Part shown: positions 15,284 through 23,784 of the stretch, piece after piece
How the letters are laid out: the number at the start of each line of letters is the position of its first letter
Position numbering within the stretch: position 1 is the first letter of the stretch
Assembly: GCA_017447865.1 (NCBI GenBank)
Contig: JAFSMO010000007.1
Location: forward strand, 62,001-126,000
Length of the DNA stretch: 64,000 bases
Direction: 5' to 3'
Source: Thermoguttaceae bacterium
GTDB taxonomy: Bacteria; Planctomycetota; Planctomycetia; Pirellulales; Thermoguttaceae
The notes under the pieces: generated by a model
Seen by the model: the letters and a program-made list of their open reading frames with translations, nothing else
Database searches by the model: none
Told to the model about the DNA's origin: nothing
Made by a program: the position numbers and the translations under genes

Positions 15284-16954
15284 TTACTCCTTCAGCATCT
15301 CGGCGAACGGAATCAGAAGCTCGTACTTGTGGCGCCAGGTCGTGTACATGATCCCCGTGCAGCCCTTCGTATGGCGGCAGGTCTCGAGCCATTCGCGCGA
15401 GGAGTCGAGCGTATCGACGTCATAGTACGCGGCGGCCTGCGTCCGGAAACCGTGCTCCGAGAAGAATTTCATGCTCTCCTCGCGGATCTTGTGGTACCAG
15501 CAGGAAATGATCAGCTCTTTCGGAATGAAATCCCACACGCCGGTGAAATCGCCTTTGCACGCCATGTAATCCGCGTGGCAGTTATGCTTCGGGTCCAGCA
15601 TGTCCGACCAGATGTAAACCTCGCAGCCGGGCGTCGCGGCGCGCAGCGTGTTGAACTGCTTCGTGATGCACTCGCCGAGCAGCTCGTTCAGCGGGAGACC
15701 GTGTTCCTCGCACGCCTTGCACGTGTTCGCGGCACGGATCTCGTCCATGCTCAGGAACCACTTTTTCGGCTTGATGAGCTTCGTCATCGCCTGCGCGGAC
15801 TCTTCGAAAAGCTCGTAGAGCTGCGGCTCCGACATGCAGGTGGAGGTCTGGCCATTAATGGTCAGCGAGGGAACGTAGAAGTTGAGCGTCAGGCGCGTCC
15901 CTTCCTTGATGCGGCTTCCTTCCGGGATCAGGATCGGCGAGGTGGTCACTCCACGGGCGAAAGCCCCGATCCTCAGCGGCGGAAGCGTGTAGTCCTTCCC
16001 CTCTTTGTACACTTTGCCGGTTTCTGTGTTCCTGACCGTCACGGGGGTCCCGGGACGCTGTACAGGCGCGGTGAGGTCCTGCGAAATGATCTCGAAATCG
16101 TCGAACCAGATCTTCCCCTCTTTGCCGCCCCAAACGCCGGCGTAGAGCGTGACTTCCGTGTTCTCGCCGGAGTTGAACGAAACGTTTCCGCGCGTCCAGT
16201 CCATCATGCCGGTCTCCTCATTGACTTTCATCGTGGCCGTCGAGATGGAACCGTTCGGGCCGTAGATCTGGAGGCGGAAATCGCCCTTTTGCTTGAAGTT
16301 TTCCGTCTTGTACCAGACGGAGAGCGAGTAGTTCCGGTGCGGCGTGACGGTGAATTTCTGGCAGACGCGACCGTGGCCGTGCTGGTCGGCCGTGAAGTTT
16401 TCCAGACGGACGGAATACTCGCCGGAGTGCTTCACCTCGGCGTCGGCGAACGAGATCACGCCCGGCATGTCGATGAAATTGAAGCCTTTGAACCGGTTGT
16501 TCTCGTTTTCCTCGAAGTCGGGATTCTTCATGGTCGGCTGCTCGGTGGTCGGGTCCAGAATGACTTTTCCGTCCTTCGCGACGACCTGCAGATCGTTGAT
16601 CGGGATCGACTCGACCAGGTTCGGGTTTTTGCCGATCATGGTCCCGTAACCGACGGACCAGATGATCGGAATGATCTCAAAGCCCGCGTCGTCGGCGGCT
16701 TTCTGGATCCTTTTGAACCGCGCGACGGTTGTTTCGGACCAGGAGTCGCAGCGTTCCAGCCCGCAGGCCCAGAGCATTCCGTTCAGGTCGTGCGCGCCGG
16801 CGTCCTGAATGAGTTGGATCAGCTCGTCGGCCGCTTCATCGGATTGAAGACCGAACGAGGCGTAGAACCACCGGTCCTGAAATTCGGCCGCGAAGGTGAA
16901 GGCGGCCCCAAAGACGACGACGGCAAAAGTCAAAAGAAAATGGTGGAATTTCAT
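15284..16954 (-). CDS. Secreted glycosidase-like protein with an inserted carbohydrate-binding-type domain
   Basis: 556 residues with a signal peptide (MKFHHFLLTFAVVVFGAAFT, ending ...FAAEF). Residues about 25-150 and 335-556 look like the two parts of a TIM barrel, with KKWFLSMDEIRAANTCKAC, VYIWSDMLDPKHNCH and IISCWYHKI at strand ends. Between them, about residues 160-305, lies a beta-sandwich resembling CBM4/9-type domains: HSGEYSVRLENF, then YSLSVWYKTENF, then KIWFDDFEIIS. The acidic residues in SMDEIR and WSDMLD are candidate catalytic residues. I cannot assign a GH family; GH20-like barrels are a possibility. GAGGAG precedes the ATG. It probably acts outside the cytoplasm on a polysaccharide. 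Confidence 0.75.
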   Translation of the reverse strand: MKFHHFLLTFAVVVFGAAFTFAAEFQDRWFYASFGLQSDEAADELIQLIQDAGAHDLNGMLWACGLERCDSWSETTVARFKRIQKAADDAGFEIIPIIWSVGYGTMIGKNPNLVESIPINDLQVVAKDGKVILDPTTEQPTMKNPDFEENENNRFKGFNFIDMPGVISFADAEVKHSGEYSVRLENFTADQHGHGRVCQKFTVTPHRNYSLSVWYKTENFKQKGDFRLQIYGPNGSISTATMKVNEETGMMDWTRGNVSFNSGENTEVTLYAGVWGGKEGKIWFDDFEIISQDLTAPVQRPGTPVTVRNTETGKVYKEGKDYTLPPLRIGAFARGVTTSPILIPEGSRIKEGTRLTLNFYVPSLTINGQTSTCMSEPQLYELFEESAQAMTKLIKPKKWFLSMDEIRAANTCKACEEHGLPLNELLGECITKQFNTLRAATPGCEVYIWSDMLDPKHNCHADYMACKGDFTGVWDFIPKELIISCWYHKIREESMKFFSEHGFRTQAAAYYDVDTLDSSREWLETCRHTKGCTGIMYTTWRHKYELLIPFAEMLKE

Positions 16955-16987
16955 AAAAAACTCCTCGAAAAAAGGGGGGGAACGTGA

Positions 16988-17030
16988 TTAAAGAAAACGG
17001 GCGCAAAACGGATTGAAAAAGTTTTGCGCC
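16988..17030 (-). terminator. Probable rho-independent terminator of the sigma-54 activator gene
   Basis: A perfect 10-bp stem GGCGCAAAAC/GTTTTGCGCC (17000-17030) with an 11-nt loop, followed on the minus strand by CGTTTTCTTT. It lies just after the stop at 17042. Confidence 0.65.
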
Positions 17031-17041
17031 GGATTTTGAGG

Positions 17042-19135
17042 TTAATTTTTCTCTTCCAGCTTGCGGATCTTCCGGTCCAGCGTCGTGCGCTCGATCCCGA
17101 GGATCTGGGCGGCGCGGCTTTTGTTTCCTTCCGTGAATTCCAGCGTCCGGCGAATGTAATCCAGCTCGACCTCTTCCAGCGTTTTGGGGATGAAGTTTTT
17201 CCCGGCGACGATCGGCGGCGGCACCACGGCCGCGGCGCGTGATTCCGTCGCGATGTTCGAAAGCGCCAGGTCGGACGCCTCGATGAACGTTCCGCGAGCC
17301 AGCACGACCGCGCGCTCGATCACGTTTTTCAGCTCGCGAATATTCCCCGGCCAGGCGTAATTCTGGAGCCGATCCAGCGCTTCGGGCGTGAATCCCTGGA
17401 GTTTTCGGCCGGTTTCCGAGCGGAAATGCTGGAAGAAATGCTCGGCAAGGATCGGAATGTCCGTGACCCGATCCCGAAGCGGCGGAACCAGGATTTCCAC
17501 CACGCGCAGGCGGAAAAAGAGGTCCTTGCGGAACCGCCCCGCCATGACTTCCTGCTCCAGGTCCCGGTTCGTGGCGGCGATGACACGCACATCGACCGAA
17601 ATCGGTTTGGTGCCGCCCACGCGCTCGAAGGGGTGGCCCTCCAGGACGCGCAGGAATTTCGCCTGAATGTTCAGGCCCATCTCGCCGATCTCGTCGAGCA
17701 TCAGCGTGCCGCCGTTGGCCGCTTCGAATTTTCCGATTTTGCGCTCCGTGGCCCCGGTAAACGCGCCGCGTTCATGGCCGAAAAGCTCGCTGGCGAGCAG
17801 ATCCTCGGAAAGGACGGCGCAGTTCAGGCAGATGAACGGTGCTTTTTTTCTCGGGCTGGAAAAATGGACGGCCCGCGCGACGAGTTCTTTCCCCACGCCG
17901 CTTTCACCGTGGATCAGGACGGTCGCCCGACTGTTCGCGGCCAGGGCGATCTGCTCGGTGATCTCGTGCACGGCGGGGCTGACCCCGATGATTTCGCTGC
18001 GGACTCCAAGCTGCTTGAGCAGGTCGGCGTTTTCGTTCCTCGCGCGGCTCAGACTTTCGGTGAGCTGGTTTTGCTCGCGGAGGTTTTCGAAGAGATTCCC
18101 CAGAATTTCCGCCACGCCGATCGCAATGTCGAGGTCCTGCACGTCCGGGACTTTGGTGGGGTCGGTGGAGTAAATGTGCAGAAGGCCCCAACGGCGGGTT
18201 TCCGTATAGATCGGCGCGCAGATCACGCTGGTCGTTTCAATGACCCCGTCGCTGTTCCGGCGCCCGAGGATGGAATCGCCGCGGACGTGGCGGGCGATGA
18301 CGGCGTTCCGGGAGTCCAAAACCGTCTGCGCGAGGTAATCCGAAACTTTCTGGTATCCGGGGGGAATTATGTCCAAGGATTCTTTGCCCGCCTCCTTGGC
18401 CGCAGCGACTTCCAGCTCGGAAATCGGAAAATCCTCCTCGGCCGGTGCGGGGAGCAGTTCGACCGCGGCGAAATTGACCGGAAGCTCGCGGAGCAGGTAA
18501 TCAAGAGCGAGTTCCAGCTTGGATTTCTGCTCGCCCGAGCGCATGATCTCAATGGCGAGCCGGCAGAGGTTGGCGATGGAACGGCGGATCCGTTTCGCCG
18601 TCACGTTTGAGCCGCTCGGATGGTCGTAATCGATGGTTTCCAGAAGCCGCGCTTTGTCCCGCCGGTACGTGATCATCGTTTCCTCGGTGACTTCGAGATT
18701 CCCGGAAAGGACGTTGGAGTTTTCTAAAATATTCGAATCAGAATTTAGCGAAAGGGTCTGGATTTCCTGCGTGGGAGAGACCTGGATCTCGTCGAGGGAG
18801 CCGTCCGACGGCAGCTCGCGCAGCTCGTTGAGGAACATCAGATGGGACTTTCCAAACATCAAAATGTCGTTTGGAGAAAGGCGAAATTCCACCTCCGAAG
18901 CGATTTTGCGCCCGTTCACCAGCGTCCCGTTCCGGCTTTGCAGGTCTTTTAAAAACCATGCGTCCTGCTCCTCATCGTACCGGATTTCGGCCTGTGCACG
19001 GCTGCACCGGTCGTCCTTGAGCACGATGGTATTGGTCAAGGCGCGGCCGATGGTCGTCACCCGCTCCGAGGTAAGGCGGAAGATTTCATTCCAGCGGGAT
19101 TCGTCCCGAAAAACGAGATAGGCGGAAACGCTCAC
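17042..19135 (-). CDS. Sigma-54-dependent transcriptional activator with FHA and GAF sensor domains
   Basis: 697 residues. An N-terminal FHA phospho-threonine-binding domain occupies about 5-105 (TTIGRALTNTIVL, LKDLQSRNGTLVNGRKI). A GAF-like domain covers about 180-345. The AAA+ domain has Walker A GESGVGKELV near 412, GAFTGA near 457 for sigma-54 contact, and DEIGEMGL. A Fis-type helix-turn-helix ends the protein (NKSRAAQILGIERTTLDRKI). The start is a GTG preceded by GAGAGG. The FHA domain suggests control by a Ser/Thr kinase, and one is encoded at 29070-30482, but that link is an inference. No -24/-12 promoter was recognised by eye in the window. The gene itself has a strong sigma-70-type promoter. 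Confidence 0.95.
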   Translation of the reverse strand: MSVSAYLVFRDESRWNEIFRLTSERVTTIGRALTNTIVLKDDRCSRAQAEIRYDEEQDAWFLKDLQSRNGTLVNGRKIASEVEFRLSPNDILMFGKSHLMFLNELRELPSDGSLDEIQVSPTQEIQTLSLNSDSNILENSNVLSGNLEVTEETMITYRRDKARLLETIDYDHPSGSNVTAKRIRRSIANLCRLAIEIMRSGEQKSKLELALDYLLRELPVNFAAVELLPAPAEEDFPISELEVAAAKEAGKESLDIIPPGYQKVSDYLAQTVLDSRNAVIARHVRGDSILGRRNSDGVIETTSVICAPIYTETRRWGLLHIYSTDPTKVPDVQDLDIAIGVAEILGNLFENLREQNQLTESLSRARNENADLLKQLGVRSEIIGVSPAVHEITEQIALAANSRATVLIHGESGVGKELVARAVHFSSPRKKAPFICLNCAVLSEDLLASELFGHERGAFTGATERKIGKFEAANGGTLMLDEIGEMGLNIQAKFLRVLEGHPFERVGGTKPISVDVRVIAATNRDLEQEVMAGRFRKDLFFRLRVVEILVPPLRDRVTDIPILAEHFFQHFRSETGRKLQGFTPEALDRLQNYAWPGNIRELKNVIERAVVLARGTFIEASDLALSNIATESRAAAVVPPPIVAGKNFIPKTLEEVELDYIRRTLEFTEGNKSRAAQILGIERTTLDRKIRKLEEKN

Positions 19136-19176
19136 TTTTTCCTCTCAAGTTAAACACTAAAAATCCTTTTCCTCTC

Positions 19177-19204
19177 ATTATACGCATTTTTTAAAAAACG
19201 TCAA
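19177..19204 (-). promoter_or_regulatory. Strong sigma-70-type promoter for the FHA/sigma-54 activator gene
   Basis: TTGACG (19199-19204), 16-bp spacer, TATAAT (19177-19182) on the minus strand, with GCG directly before the -10. About 42 bp upstream of the GTG start. Confidence 0.8.
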
Positions 19205-19259
19205 GGAAAGCGGGAAAAAAATTTTTGGGATTCTTCTCGGGAGGAATTTCCAAGTAAAT

Positions 19260-19390
19260 TAAAAAGGCCTCCCTGAAAGGGGGGTTGCCGAGCGGAGCGA
19301 GGCTGGGGGGTTCAGGCGGCAAGACTGGTTTTCTCCTGGGTCAGAACCCCTCCGCCCCTTCGGGGCACCTCCCCTTTCAGGGGAGGCTTC
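19260..19390 (+). repeat. Palindromic element B, copy in the activator/rmuC intergenic region, with a stub
   Basis: Full-length copy between divergent genes: CCTCCCTGAAAGGGGGG, GCCGAGCGGAGCGAGGC, GGGGGTTC...GAACCCC, GCCCCTTCGGGGC, CCTCCCCTTTCAGGGGAGG, ending CTTCTTGCG like copy 1. A stub with only TTTAAAGGCCCCCC follows at 19398-19411 and directly abuts the -35 box of the rmuC promoter. The rest of this 344-bp gap holds the two promoters. Confidence 0.88.
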
Positions 19391-19411
19391 TTGCGCGTTT
19401 AAAGGCCCCCC

Positions 19412-19440
19412 TTGCAATTTTTCCCCGCGGCGGGTATAAT
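19412..19440 (+). promoter_or_regulatory. Promoter for rmuC
   Basis: TTGCAA (19412-19417), 17-bp spacer, TATAAT (19435-19440), 39 bp before the ATG. The -35 box begins at the base after the truncated B-element stub. Confidence 0.7.
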
Positions 19441-19479
19441 CGGCAGAAACTTTTTTTCGGACTCAAGGAGGTTCATTCA

Positions 19480-21093
19480 ATGCCGGAAATTTGGATTCCC
19501 ATCGCGGCCATCATCGGCCTGATTCTTGGCCTGGCACTCGGTTTTTGGGGTGGTTTTCTCTTCGCAAGCGGGAAAAACCGGATGCTCGAGGCAAAGGCCC
19601 GCGCCGAAGTTCAGACCGAGTACCAGGAACGGCTCGTTTCTCTGGAGGCCGACGCTCGCAGCGCGAAGGAGGGCCAGCAGATCCTCGAAACCCAGATCGC
19701 CGGGATGAAAGAAGCGTTCGAGCTGGAAAAACGGCAAATTCTTGACCGGTTCGGGAACGAAAAGACGGAAATGCTCCAGCGTTTTGACCAGGATCGCAAG
19801 GAACTCGTCGAGCAGCTGGAAAAGCGCCACGCCGACCAGACGCGCGTGCTGGAGGAGAAATTCGCGTCCGAAAAGGAAATGGCCGTCGGGTTCAAGGACG
19901 AGCAGCTCCGGAGCCTGAAGATCCAGCTTAGCGAGGAGCGCGAAAACTTCAAAACCCGGTTTGAGGAAGCCTCGCGGATGATGAAGACCCAGCTCGACAA
20001 TACGATCACGATGCTCCGGGCCGAGTTCAAAAACCAGACGAACGAAAACCTGAAGATCCAGAAGGAAGGGATGCTCTCGACCAACCTGGAAAGCCTCGCC
20101 GCGATCCTGACCCCGTTCGGCGAGCAGCTCAAAGGGTTCAAGACCGAATTCGTCGAAAACAAAGAGAAGCAGAAGCAGCTCGAAACGTCCATCCTCACGA
20201 CCATCGCGCGCCTTCAGGACCAGACCACCCAGATCGGGGTCGAGGCGCAGAAACTCTCCACCGCGCTGACCGTCAAGCCCAAAATGCAGGGGAACTGGGG
20301 CGAAAATATTCTGGAAAATATTCTTATGGCCTCCGGCCTGAAAAAGGGGATCGACTACTTCACGCAGGCTCGGGAAACCGGCAGCGAGGGCGAAACGTTC
20401 ATCCCGGACGTGGAGGTCCTGCTCCCGAAACAGACCGACGCGGAAAAGCAGGCGTGCGTGATCATCGACTCGAAGGTTTCGATCAAGGACTACCTCGCCT
20501 ACATCTACGCGGAGGACGAAAAAGAAAAAGAGCAGGCGGCGAAAAACCACATTCAGTCCGTCGCGAAGCACGTGGAGGAATTGGCCAGCAAGAACTACGA
20601 GAAGGAAGTGAGTCACGCCGTCGGTTACGTTCTGATGTTCATTCCGCACGACGGCAGTTACATCCTCATGATGGATAAACGCCCGGGCCTGATCATGGAA
20701 GCGTATAAAAAACGGATCGTGATCGTGAACCCGACGAACCTCATGATGTCGCTGAACATCATCAACCTGCTCTGGCAGAACCAGCGCCAGTCGGAAAACG
20801 TGGGCAAGATCTTCACCTCGGCGCAGAAGATCTACGAGAAATTCGTGACGATCACCGAGCGTTTCACCAAGCTGGGCGAGACGATCCAGGCGTCTTCCCG
20901 GGCGTTCAACGACACGTGCAAGCTCTTCTGCTCCGGGAACGGGAACCTCGTGCGCCAGTTCAACCAGTGGAAGGACCTGGGCCTGCAGACGACGAAGCAG
21001 ATCAGCCCGAAACTGCTGCAGCTGAGCGAAGATTTTCCGGGCGAGGATCTTCCTGAAGAAGATGGGGGCCAGATGCTGCTGATCGAGGAGTGA
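19480..21093 (+). CDS. rmuC: RmuC-family DNA recombination protein
   Basis: 537 residues. An N-terminal membrane anchor (IPIAAIIGLILGLALGFWGG) is followed by a long Glu/Lys/Gln-rich coiled coil (about 35-215) and the RmuC/DUF195 nuclease-like domain (about 260-500: GNWGENILENILMASGL, VIIDSKVSIKDY, YVLMFIPHDGSYILM). RmuC limits inversions at short repeats in E. coli, notable in a genome rich in inverted repeats, although no functional link is shown. The start is the ATG at 19480 with AAGGAGG eight bases upstream. The frame is open further upstream only because element B has no stops. Confidence 0.94.
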   Translation: MPEIWIPIAAIIGLILGLALGFWGGFLFASGKNRMLEAKARAEVQTEYQERLVSLEADARSAKEGQQILETQIAGMKEAFELEKRQILDRFGNEKTEMLQRFDQDRKELVEQLEKRHADQTRVLEEKFASEKEMAVGFKDEQLRSLKIQLSEERENFKTRFEEASRMMKTQLDNTITMLRAEFKNQTNENLKIQKEGMLSTNLESLAAILTPFGEQLKGFKTEFVENKEKQKQLETSILTTIARLQDQTTQIGVEAQKLSTALTVKPKMQGNWGENILENILMASGLKKGIDYFTQARETGSEGETFIPDVEVLLPKQTDAEKQACVIIDSKVSIKDYLAYIYAEDEKEKEQAAKNHIQSVAKHVEELASKNYEKEVSHAVGYVLMFIPHDGSYILMMDKRPGLIMEAYKKRIVIVNPTNLMMSLNIINLLWQNQRQSENVGKIFTSAQKIYEKFVTITERFTKLGETIQASSRAFNDTCKLFCSGNGNLVRQFNQWKDLGLQTTKQISPKLLQLSEDFPGEDLPEEDGGQMLLIEE

Positions 21094-21129
21094 TTTTCGG
21101 AGGAACGGCGGGTGAGCCGTCCCACGGAT

Positions 21130-21290
21130 GGAAGGCGGTAATGGAGCGCGGAGCGCGGAATTACGCGTTAGGACCAGCGTTAGGCCCAGGCGCGTAATTC
21201 CGGCCTTCGGCCTCCATTACCGCCTTCCATCGTCCGTGGTGGTGCAAACCGGCGCGTAATTCCGCGCTCCGCGCTCCATTACCGCCTCCC
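21130..21290. repeat. Palindromic element A, copy 3 plus a half copy
   Basis: 21130-21228 is a full element (GGAAGGCGGTAATGGAGCG...CATTACCGCCTTCC) with an extended outer palindrome (CCACGGATGG/CCATCGTCCGTGG). 21250-21290 is a right half only (CGGCGCGTAATTCCGCG...CATTACCGCCTCCC). They fill the 204-bp gap between the convergent rmuC and ispG and could act in transcription termination. Confidence 0.8.
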
Positions 21291-21297
21291 AACCACT

Positions 21298-22449
21298 CTA
21301 CCGCCTCTCGGCGATCAATCGATCGAGCTGCTCCTTCAGTTTCCCCAGAATCTCGTCGTAAGGGAAACTCCCCAGCAGCTCGCCGCCGCGCTTCAGATTC
21401 ACGTGGTTCGGGCCGCACCAGAGGCCCAGGTCGGCATGGTCCGTCTCGCCGGGACCGTTGACGCGGCAGCCCATCACCGCGATGGTGATCGGGTACTCCT
21501 GCGCGTAGCGAGCCATTTCGTGGACTTTCATCGCAAGTTCCACAAACCGGCCGTTCTCGACCCGGGAGCAGCTCGGGCAGCTGATGATGTTCAGGCCCGC
21601 GCACTTCCAGCCCTCCGTGACGGTCCTGCGCCCGGCCTCCACGTCGCGGATGAGGCTCAGACCGGCTTCGACCTCCTCCCGCTTGCGCTCGTTCGGGACG
21701 GTCAGCGAAACCCGCAGCGTATCGCCGATCCCCTCGAAAAGCAAAGGCTCCAGCGCCGCCCGCGTCTTTTGGATCCCGATCGGCGGGACCCCGGCTTCCG
21801 TGACGCCCAGATGGATCGGGACCTCGGGGTGACGCTCCGCAAAAAGGCGGTTGATCCGCACGACCGTCTCGGGGTTCGAGTCCTTCATCGAGACGCAAAA
21901 CCGGTCAAAGCCGATCTCGCCGAGCCACTCCACGTGCTCAAGGGCGCTGGCGAAAATGGGGTCTTCCTCGGCCTTCTTGGTCGGGTCGATCGAGCCGCAA
22001 TTAATGCCGATGCGCAGGGCGACGTCGTTCTTTCGGGCGGTTTCGGCGAGCCAGCGCACCTTTTCCCGCCACGGAATTTCCGGCTCGGCATGATGCAAAT
22101 GCCCGGGATTGTACCGGATCTTCGCGACGAACGGGGCGATCTTCTCCGCGATGCGGTAATTCTCCTGGAGGTCCACCGAAAGATTGATCTTTTCCCGAAG
22201 CTCGGGGTTCAACTGCCGGATCTTGCCCGAAATGGCCTCGAGGGCTTCCGCGTCGTTCTGGGAGTCGCACGCCACGCGGACCAGCTTCGCGCCGGCCTCG
22301 GTCAGCTCGACGATCTGGCGGAACGTCGCGTCGACGTCACGCGTTTTGGTGGCGCACATCGTCTGCACGGCGATCGGATGACTGGCTCCAATGAAAACGG
22401 AACCGATTCGGACTTCGCGGGTCGGATTTCTCTTGATGGAAGTGTTCAT
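21298..22449 (-). CDS. ispG: 4-hydroxy-3-methylbut-2-enyl diphosphate synthase (flavodoxin/ferredoxin type)
   Basis: 383 residues. Catalyses the penultimate step of the MEP isoprenoid pathway with a [4Fe-4S] cluster. The N-terminal TIM barrel begins [14 protein letters not shown] ([14 protein letters not shown]), with [20 protein letters not shown] and [11 protein letters not shown]. The C-terminal cluster cysteines lie in ISCPSCSR and [10 protein letters not shown]. This is the short bacterial form, without the extra domain of plants. Isoprenoids would also feed hopanoid or quinone synthesis; the squalene-cyclase-fold proteins of this window are probably not enzymes of that pathway. A promoter lies about 80 bp upstream. 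Confidence 0.97.
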   Translation of the reverse strand: MNTSIKRNPTREVRIGSVFIGASHPIAVQTMCATKTRDVDATFRQIVELTEAGAKLVRVACDSQNDAEALEAISGKIRQLNPELREKINLSVDLQENYRIAEKIAPFVAKIRYNPGHLHHAEPEIPWREKVRWLAETARKNDVALRIGINCGSIDPTKKAEEDPIFASALEHVEWLGEIGFDRFCVSMKDSNPETVVRINRLFAERHPEVPIHLGVTEAGVPPIGIQKTRAALEPLLFEGIGDTLRVSLTVPNERKREEVEAGLSLIRDVEAGRRTVTEGWKCAGLNIISCPSCSRVENGRFVELAMKVHEMARYAQEYPITIAVMGCRVNGPGETDHADLGLWCGPNHVNLKRGGELLGSFPYDEILGKLKEQLDRLIAERR

Positions 22450-22526
22450 GGCGGAATTTCACAAAAATTTCAATCTTTGGTCAGATTTTGCCGATAAAAT
22501 AAACGAGGGAATTTAAACCGAGTTTT

Positions 22527-22554
22527 ATTTTACCTCAAACCTGAAAGAAATCAA
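22527..22554 (-). promoter_or_regulatory. Promoter for ispG
   Basis: TTGATT (22549-22554), 16-bp spacer, TAAAAT (22527-22532) on the minus strand. Confidence 0.6.
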
Positions 22555-22720
22555 GGCCCGCCGTGGTCGCTCGTTCGTTTTTGGAGGAATTTCCTGGACA
22601 AAAATTCGGTTTGCATCTGTTTTGACGACGGAAAAAATATTTTTGTCAGGAAAGGACTGGAAGCCCGATAAAACGAACAGTTTCAACCAAGGCAATATTT
22701 TATCGAAATCGGAGTTTTTT

Positions 22721-22939
22721 GTGAGTCAGGAAATTAATGTCCTCGCGCTCTCCAAAGGCACAGAGCGTTACTTGTTTCTTTTCAAGGATAAAGATCGCAA
22801 AGAGGTTTTTCACGTTATGGCGCGTTATGCGTCCGACCCGGAATTGAGTTTCACCTGGTACGACGCTGCCGTGCTGAGCCAGAAGATCCGTCAGGACGAT
22901 TCTTCCCCGACGGTCAATATTAACTCCATGGATTTTTAA
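22721..22939 (+). CDS. Small uncharacterised protein (72 aa)
   Basis: A short frame with GTG start (GGAG seven to ten bases upstream) encoding VSQEINVLALSKGTERYLFL and so on, with central RKEVFHVMARYASDPELSF and TWYDAAVLSQKIRQ. The frame is open further back to a TTG at 22622, but the sequence before 22721 looks less protein-like and has no ribosome site, so I favour the short version. It is predicted cytoplasmic, without membrane segment or signal. The Trp-Tyr-Asp and Ser-Gln-Lys pattern looks conserved-domain-like, but I do not recognise a named family. Next to nrdR, convergent, sharing a bidirectional terminator. Confidence 0.6.
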   Translation: MSQEINVLALSKGTERYLFLFKDKDRKEVFHVMARYASDPELSFTWYDAAVLSQKIRQDDSSPTVNINSMDF

Positions 22940-23032
22940 TTCGGGAGATCAGAGAGAATTCATTCCGCGGCCAAACGTTGTGTGTTTGTGCCTCGGGACG
23001 TTTTAGTTGTATGGTTTTTTTCCTTAAATTCT

Positions 23033-23071
23033 AAAAAAAACGACGCGTTAAATTTTGGCGCGTCGTTTTTT
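23033..23071. terminator. Bidirectional rho-independent terminator
   Basis: CGACGCG (23041-23047), 11-nt loop, CGCGTCG (23059-23065), with eight A before and six T after, so it can work for the small plus-strand gene and for nrdR on the minus strand. Confidence 0.85.
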
Positions 23072-23077
23072 GTCGTT

Positions 23078-23545
23078 TTATTTACTCTTGTTTTTCTTCC
23101 CCAGCATCGGCTTGAGCACTTCCACGAAATCTTGTGCGTCGTTGAACTGCCGGTAAACGCTTGCGAAACGAACGAACGCAATCTGGTCCAGAGAAAAGAG
23201 TTTTTCCATCAGAATCTCGCCGAGGAACTGGCTTTCCACCTCGTTGTCAAAGCGGTTTTCCACCTCGTTTTCGACGTAGGTCAGGATCTCCTCGATCTGC
23301 TCGCTCTTGATCGGACGCTTGCGGCAGGCGATTTCCAGCCCGGTGCGGAGTTTCTCACGGCTGAAAGGTTCCCGGGTCCCATCACGTTTAACGACCTTCA
23401 AACTGCTGCGCTCGATGCGTTCATACGTCGTGAAACGGCGTCCGCAGAACTGGCATTCACGTCGGCGCCGAATGACAAAACCATCCTCGCAGGCGCGTGA
23501 ATCAATGACTCGGTCATTATCCTGATGGCAGAGTGGGCACTTCAT
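23078..23545 (-). CDS. nrdR: Transcriptional repressor NrdR
   Basis: 155 residues, standard length. The N-terminal zinc ribbon is MKCPLCHQDNDRVIDSR with a second pair CQFCGRRFTTYER. The ATP-cone follows (VVKRDGTREPFSREKLRTGL). NrdR binds ATP/dATP and represses ribonucleotide reductase genes. No nrd genes are in the window, so its targets are elsewhere. I chose the ATG at 23543-23545 because the zinc ribbon begins at residue 3; the longer frame reaches into AT-rich upstream DNA. It ends at the bidirectional terminator. Confidence 0.96.
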   Translation of the reverse strand: MKCPLCHQDNDRVIDSRACEDGFVIRRRRECQFCGRRFTTYERIERSSLKVVKRDGTREPFSREKLRTGLEIACRKRPIKSEQIEEILTYVENEVENRFDNEVESQFLGEILMEKLFSLDQIAFVRFASVYRQFNDAQDFVEVLKPMLGKKNKSK

Positions 23546-23694
23546 AGGGGGACTCTCCAAATTAAAAAGATCAAAACCATGTATAATATAGGAAATTTTA
23601 TAGGTTTGGGAAATAGCAATTTGGCTAAAATATTGATTTTGGCAAAAAAAAGAAAAATATTTCAGAAATATTTGCAATATTTTCTTCGTGGTCC

Positions 23695-23723
23695 TTGAAA
23701 AGAAATGAAAAAAGTGATAAAAT
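23695..23723 (+). promoter_or_regulatory. Promoter for the PH-domain gene pair
   Basis: TTGAAA (23695-23700), 17-bp spacer, TAAAAT (23718-23723), 61 bp upstream of the ATG at 23785. Confidence 0.6.
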
Positions 23724-23784
23724 CATGATAATATTAATTTGGCATGAAATACTTGCGAAACGTGATTTTCGGAGGATGCGCGAA

